The notes under the pieces were generated by a model that was not told where the DNA came from, did no database searches, and saw nothing but the letters and a program-made list of their open reading frames with translations. Shown in pieces: positions 59,792 through 64,000 of a stretch of 64,000 nt of DNA (positions within the stretch are counted from its first letter, which is position 1; each line of letters opens with the position of its first letter). The stretch lies in contig CBDCOD010000019.1 in assembly GCA_965219665.1 (NCBI GenBank), positions 31,731-95,730 of the forward strand, given 5' to 3'. The stretch is from CBDCOD01 sp965219665 (GTDB taxonomy: Bacteria; Pseudomonadota; Gammaproteobacteria; CAKMZV01). A program made the position numbers and the translations under genes.

Positions 59792-60636
59792 ATGCCTTCC
59801 TCCCGCTATTCAAAATCCAAATAACCCTTACAGCCCTATCCTCTATTACATTTCGCACTCCCCATCACAACATCATTTTAGATGCCTTCCTACGCTCACT
59901 CCTCAGCCAAGAGCAAAAAAAACAATACGCCACCACGCTTATCATCAGCCCCCAAACACCAATCCAAGCCATCACATACGGCAACGCCTACACCTTTAAC
60001 ATCACAGCCATTAACAATGCCCTTCTGCTTAGCCGGCTACTATTCCAACTCAAATCCTTACCATTCTCTGCCCGTATTCGAGACACAACAGCCCCGCTAC
60101 GCCACAACCTCAAATTCCACCAAGCCACCTGTATGCACACAGGTCATAAAGCCAACAGCATTAAAGACCTCACCCCAATCCAAGCCATAGACCTTGAAAA
60201 CAGAGCATTAGAACTCGCCTCGCATAGCCAGCTCCCCATAACCCTAAACTTAGCACGCCTCAAAAAAAGCCACCTTAAAAAAACCAGCAACACCGAACAA
60301 AACTTCGCCCAAAACAGCACCGAACTAACCGCTGAACTCCTATTAGAGCGCATCAACACCACCATAAGCCACCTACACCGTGCGCTCAACATAAATGCCA
60401 CACCGCAGCCCCCTCTTCCTACAGCCACCACAACAACGCAATACTGCAAATGGATAAACCTACCCTACTTTGACAAAAACAAGCAGGAAAAAACATGCGG
60501 CGGACTCAACGCACAACTCACGCTAAGACCGCAAAACTGGTCATTGGACCACTACCGCCAACTGGCACTGATTGAACACGTAGGCATTGGACAACGCCGC
60601 ACATCTGGTTTTGGCACGCTCACCATCAACGCATGA
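59788..60636 (+). CDS. cas6: Cas6-family pre-crRNA endoribonuclease (stand-alone)
   Basis: A 282-residue RAMP protein. The C-terminal glycine-rich loop VGIGQRRTSGFGTLTI and the preceding LRPQNWSLDHYRQLALIEH helix are Cas6-like. An N-terminal TFRTPHHNIILDAFLRSLL region resembles the first ferredoxin-like fold, with His residues that could be catalytic. It cuts the pre-crRNA repeats. A second Cas6-like domain is fused to RT-Cas1 in the next gene, which overlaps by ATGA. Confidence 0.75.
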   Translation: MNAFLPLFKIQITLTALSSITFRTPHHNIILDAFLRSLLSQEQKKQYATTLIISPQTPIQAITYGNAYTFNITAINNALLLSRLLFQLKSLPFSARIRDTTAPLRHNLKFHQATCMHTGHKANSIKDLTPIQAIDLENRALELASHSQLPITLNLARLKKSHLKKTSNTEQNFAQNSTELTAELLLERINTTISHLHRALNINATPQPPLPTATTTTQYCKWINLPYFDKNKQEKTCGGLNAQLTLRPQNWSLDHYRQLALIEHVGIGQRRTSGFGTLTINA

Positions 60637-63485
60637 AAATTCCCCTACCGAAACTACCTTCCCAGCAAGCCCTCAGCGTTGACCTCCAGTTTATACAGCC
60701 CCAAAATCTTCCACTCTACCATGAACCTGTTATTCAAAATGCACTCAAGGCACTCACCCGCCAACTGCTCCCCTCAAACACCTCCACCCCTTTTACCCTC
60801 ATCTGCCCCGAAAGCGCCCGCACCCACTATCCTGCAAACACCTCCTACTACTTTTGCATAATCAGCCTCAGCATAGACTCCATACAACCCCTCTGGCAGC
60901 AACTCATCATCAAACTGCGCCAACTCCCGATAGAATCAACGCCCTTTATCAAAAACTGCACCCTCATATCGCTACGAAACCTCTTAGACGGCACGCCCGT
61001 ATCCAATGCCCAATCCTTAACCCAATACACCTTTGACTTAGCACTATCGCAAGCAACAGACTGGCGCAACACACAAACCACAACCCTTAATTGGCGCTGG
61101 ATTAGCCCTGCCCATACCCCTATCGGCAACACCTTATGCCGCGATAAAACCGAGCTATCTGCCAAACACCTCTGTGAACAAATCGCACACAGCCTATACG
61201 ATCTCATCCAGCACAATAACAGCACCGAAACAAACCACTTATTTCATCTATGGACTCAATCCCAGTACAAGCATATAGCAATACATAAAGCCGATCTATA
61301 TTGGATAGACACCCCTTATCACCCAAATCAAACCAATTTCTCTGGCATATCAGGTAACTTTACATTTAGCCTGTCTGAAGAGGCCCCCACCAAATTATTA
61401 GCCCTCATCATCTACGCTCAGAATATTGGCATTGGCCTTAATTACCAAAAAGGATTTGGCAAATACCGCCTCTCAAGCCCAAACGATACGTACTTCTCCA
61501 CACTATCCAACCACTGCATGCCCATCACGCGCTGTGAATCATTGCTCAAGCACTTTACGCACCCCCAAATGATTGAACGCGCCATTGCAGAATTAGAGCA
61601 AAAACCCAACATCGACAAGCTCAGCGACAAAACCCATGCCCAAATACAATCTGCCATTGGTCAAGTTCGCAAACAAGATTACACCCCTCCTAATTTATTT
61701 GGGTTCACCACGCCTAAAAAAGACGGCACCGACCGCCTACTCGCTGTCGCTCCCCTATATGATCGCATCCTACAAAAAGCCTGTGCCATCGCACTCACAC
61801 CCACCTTAGAAGCTATCATGAGCCAAGCCTCCTTCGGCTACCGCAAAGGACTATCACGCCAGCAAGTCCGCTATGCTATTCAGCAATACTACAGGCAAGG
61901 CTACAAGTGGGTCTTGGAATCCGACATTGATGATTTCTTTGACTCCATTAACCGCACGCTACTCATCAATCGCCTTGCCAGTTTTTTTGGCCCTGACCCA
62001 CTATGGAACCTCATGGAACAATGGCTCAACAGACCCATAATCTATCAAGGGCACACTATCCAACGTCCCGATGGCATACCACAAGGCTCACCTCTCAGCC
62101 CACTACTAGCAAACTTTATTCTGGACGACTTTGACTCTGACCTTGAAGCCTATGGTTTCAAACTCATTCGCTTTGCTGACGACTTTGTTATTCTCTGCCG
62201 CTCTAAATCTGAAGCCATAGAAGCACGCAGTGCCGTAACGAAACATCTCAAAGAAATCAATCTCAAACTCAATCCAGAAAAAACCCACATTAGCGAAATA
62301 GACCACGGGTTCCGCTTTTTAGGTTACCTTTTCCACGAAGAGGCTGCTATTGATATTTCAGGAACCACCCAAGACGGATCCAACTCCTACAGTGCCGACA
62401 ACGCACCCCCTAACCTACCTAACTGGCTACTCACACTCAGCCAAAAAACCATCGCCCCTGTCACCACAGATGACAAACCCCAACACCACCTCGGCAACAT
62501 AGAACAAAGCGGCACACACATCATCCTAGCAGGCGACGCCCAAACCCTCAGCACCGACAACAACAACCTCATCGTCAAAAAAGACAAAACAATCACCTAC
62601 AACATCCCATGGGAACAAATCCACGCCATCACGCTCATCGGGCTACACCACATCACCATCCCCGCTCAGCATACCGCCCTTGAAAAACGAATCCCCATAT
62701 ATCTTGCCCGCCGCAATGGTGTCTATCTTGGACAATTAACCAGCAACCTACCCGCTCAAAACAGTTATAAAAACTGGTTCACCCAAATCCAAGCCTTTGA
62801 CAACGCTAGCTTTGCGCTACACAGCGCACGCAACATAGTAGAAGCTCGCATCCACAACCAAATGCAACTCCTTATAAAACGCAAAACACAAACAGCCGCC
62901 ATAAAAACAATACGCCACAAGCTCACTGCCCACAAGAAAAAAACGCAAAGTGCAACCAGCCTACAAAGCCTCAACGGCATAGAAGGAAGCGCAACTAAAC
63001 AATATTTCAACGCCCTAAAAACCCTGCTTCCCGAATGGGCACAATTCAAAACCCGCACTCGCAGACCACCCACTGACCCATTCAACGCCCTACTATCCTT
63101 AGGCTACACCATCCTCTATACCCACATAGACTCCATACTCCACACCGCAGGTCTCCTTACCTTCAAAGGCATATACCATCAACAAAGCCCTAATCACTCC
63201 GCTCTCGCCTCTGACTTAATGGAAAGCTATCGCCATATCATTGAAAGCGCCTGCCTGCACATCATAAGGCAAGGAGCCATTAAACAAGAAGACTTTACGC
63301 ACGACCCACAAAAAGGCACCAGACTACAAGCACAAGCCCGCCGCCGTTTTGTTTACACAATCTTGCAGCGCATTGAAAAATTTAGCAAAGAACAAACGCT
63401 GCACCAACATATCTACTCCCAAGCACAGTTACTCAAACAAGCAATAGATAAACAACAACCCTTCAAACCCTATAAAACAAAATGA
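60633..63485 (+). CDS. cas1: Cas6-RT-Cas1 fusion
   Basis: A 950-residue three-domain adaptation protein. Residues about 1-285 form a Cas6-like RAMP ending in the glycine-rich GIGLNYQKGFGKYRL (near 266). Residues about 320-570 are a group II intron-like reverse transcriptase: LESDIDDFFDSIN (Asp431), QGSPLSPLLANFIL near 490, and RFADDFVILC with FADD 514-517; GFRFLGYLF follows. Residues about 640-950 are Cas1: GIEGSATKQYF (Glu784), FKGIYHQQSP (His849) and DLMESYRH (Asp861, Glu864). All catalytic residues appear present. Such fusions can acquire spacers from RNA. cas2 follows by ATGA overlap. Confidence 0.93.
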   Translation: MKIPLPKLPSQQALSVDLQFIQPQNLPLYHEPVIQNALKALTRQLLPSNTSTPFTLICPESARTHYPANTSYYFCIISLSIDSIQPLWQQLIIKLRQLPIESTPFIKNCTLISLRNLLDGTPVSNAQSLTQYTFDLALSQATDWRNTQTTTLNWRWISPAHTPIGNTLCRDKTELSAKHLCEQIAHSLYDLIQHNNSTETNHLFHLWTQSQYKHIAIHKADLYWIDTPYHPNQTNFSGISGNFTFSLSEEAPTKLLALIIYAQNIGIGLNYQKGFGKYRLSSPNDTYFSTLSNHCMPITRCESLLKHFTHPQMIERAIAELEQKPNIDKLSDKTHAQIQSAIGQVRKQDYTPPNLFGFTTPKKDGTDRLLAVAPLYDRILQKACAIALTPTLEAIMSQASFGYRKGLSRQQVRYAIQQYYRQGYKWVLESDIDDFFDSINRTLLINRLASFFGPDPLWNLMEQWLNRPIIYQGHTIQRPDGIPQGSPLSPLLANFILDDFDSDLEAYGFKLIRFADDFVILCRSKSEAIEARSAVTKHLKEINLKLNPEKTHISEIDHGFRFLGYLFHEEAAIDISGTTQDGSNSYSADNAPPNLPNWLLTLSQKTIAPVTTDDKPQHHLGNIEQSGTHIILAGDAQTLSTDNNNLIVKKDKTITYNIPWEQIHAITLIGLHHITIPAQHTALEKRIPIYLARRNGVYLGQLTSNLPAQNSYKNWFTQIQAFDNASFALHSARNIVEARIHNQMQLLIKRKTQTAAIKTIRHKLTAHKKKTQSATSLQSLNGIEGSATKQYFNALKTLLPEWAQFKTRTRRPPTDPFNALLSLGYTILYTHIDSILHTAGLLTFKGIYHQQSPNHSALASDLMESYRHIIESACLHIIRQGAIKQEDFTHDPQKGTRLQAQARRRFVYTILQRIEKFSKEQTLHQHIYSQAQLLKQAIDKQQPFKPYKTK

Positions 63486-63772
63486 TCAGCTATCTTATCT
63501 GTTTTGACATCAGCGACGATGCCACTCGCGCAAAAATAGCGCGTACGCTTGAACAATATGGAATCCGTGTGCAATACTCCGTTTTTCAATGCCACTTCAG
63601 AACAGACGCCCACAAAAACCACCTACACCTAAAACTACATGCCATCACCAATCAAAAAAAAGAATACAGCGCAAAAATATACTTCTACAATCTCAGCAAA
63701 GCAACCATTGCCCAAAGCCATGATCTACACAACCGACCCATAGGAATGCAACCGGCCTACGTCATTTTATAA
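63482..63772 (+). CDS. cas2: CRISPR-associated Cas2
   Basis: A 96-residue small ferredoxin-like protein. The N-terminal beta strand SYLICFDISDDATRAKIART has the family Asp, and GIRVQYSVFQC near 27 is the second strand motif. It dimerises between Cas1 dimers for spacer integration. Last gene of the overlapping chain. Confidence 0.9.
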   Translation: MISYLICFDISDDATRAKIARTLEQYGIRVQYSVFQCHFRTDAHKNHLHLKLHAITNQKKEYSAKIYFYNLSKATIAQSHDLHNRPIGMQPAYVIL

Positions 63773-64000
63773 AAACCACTGCACAATCCATTCCAATCCA
63801 CAGAAATAGCAAAAATAGAGATAAAACAAAGAGATAATAAACTTTTCACCCCCTTAAAATCAATGGACACCCTGACCAACAAAATCTAAAAATAAAAGTC
63901 AAATAAATCAATGATTTACAACAAAAATTTAAGTTTGATTATAACGAAAAGGTTGAGTGCGCTTTAAAATCAATGGCTTACAATCGAAATATCCAAAAAA
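63773..64000 (+). other. AT-rich leader-like region after cas2
   Basis: This 228-bp non-coding end is A/T-rich, and AAATCAATG recurs at 63857, 63905 and 63967; the last two copies continue into related TTACAA stretches. No repeat-spacer array is within the window. Position right after cas2 fits a CRISPR leader with the array starting just past the edge. Confidence 0.4.

Noticed and set aside
63854..63990. AAATCAATG copies as a CRISPR array
   Set aside because: Copies are too short, unevenly spaced and imperfect; treated as leader motifs only.

Overview
The window looks like chromosome from a moderately AT-rich gammaproteobacterium. The support is the gene set and its order: gpmI-envC, gpsA-secB-grxC, sspA-sspB, pdxB, rraA, LptD next to AmgK/MurU, single-chain GcvP, and BioD/PurC/FolD. 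The genus cannot be decided from the sequence alone. No tRNA, rRNA, IS element or complete CRISPR array was seen.

Layout. (1) 1-6.6 kb, minus strand: the end of a surface-polysaccharide locus. It has a nucleotide-sugar dehydrogenase and a WbpB-like oxidoreductase, then an unusual acyl/aminoacyl-transfer cassette: AAC(3)-like acetyltransferase, NRPS-type adenylating enzyme, formyltransferase-like protein, acyl carrier protein and a KAS III cut by the left edge. (2) 6.6-45.8 kb: mostly housekeeping genes. These include FolD, an M16C peptidase, BioD, PurC, isocitrate lyase, GalE, EnvC, GpmI, GpsA, SecB, Grx, rhodanese, rplU-rpmA, sspAB, an SDR-MGMT fusion, AcsA, PBP1a, a GumK-like glycosyltransferase, RsgA, a pterin dehydratase, LptD, AmgK-MurU, RraA, a WD40 lipoprotein, PdxB and the glycine cleavage genes gcvT-gcvH-gcvP. 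Two tandem XRE regulators at 12.3-13.1 kb sit behind a perfect 12-bp inverted repeat. (3) 45.9-64 kb: a type III-B CRISPR-Cas island with accessory membrane genes.

The CRISPR island is the notable part. A divergent NE0113-family CARF gene and three surface or membrane genes (TraT-like lipoprotein, a repeat protein, a two-TM protein) precede Csx16 and the cmr operon. cmr1 is a full-length but multiply frameshifted pseudogene. cmr2 (Cas10, with GGED in place of GGDD), cmr3, cmr4 and cmr5 are intact. cmr6 is split between two frames exactly at an in-frame A AAA AAC heptamer. After it comes a chain of seven genes, each overlapping the next by ATGA: SPFH/stomatin, NfeD, a Can2/Card1-like CARF nuclease, a two-TM CARF protein, Cas6, a Cas6-RT-Cas1 fusion and Cas2. 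The window ends in an AT-rich leader-like region, so an array probably lies just to the right.

Working model (inference): Cas10 makes a cyclic oligoadenylate signal. Can2 and the membrane CARF protein read it, perhaps at membrane sites organised by SPFH/NfeD. NE0113 and Csx16 may turn the signal off, and Cas6-RT-Cas1/Cas2 may acquire spacers from RNA. The lesions in cmr1 and cmr6 raise the question of whether the interference complex is complete, altered, or decaying while adaptation and membrane effectors are kept.
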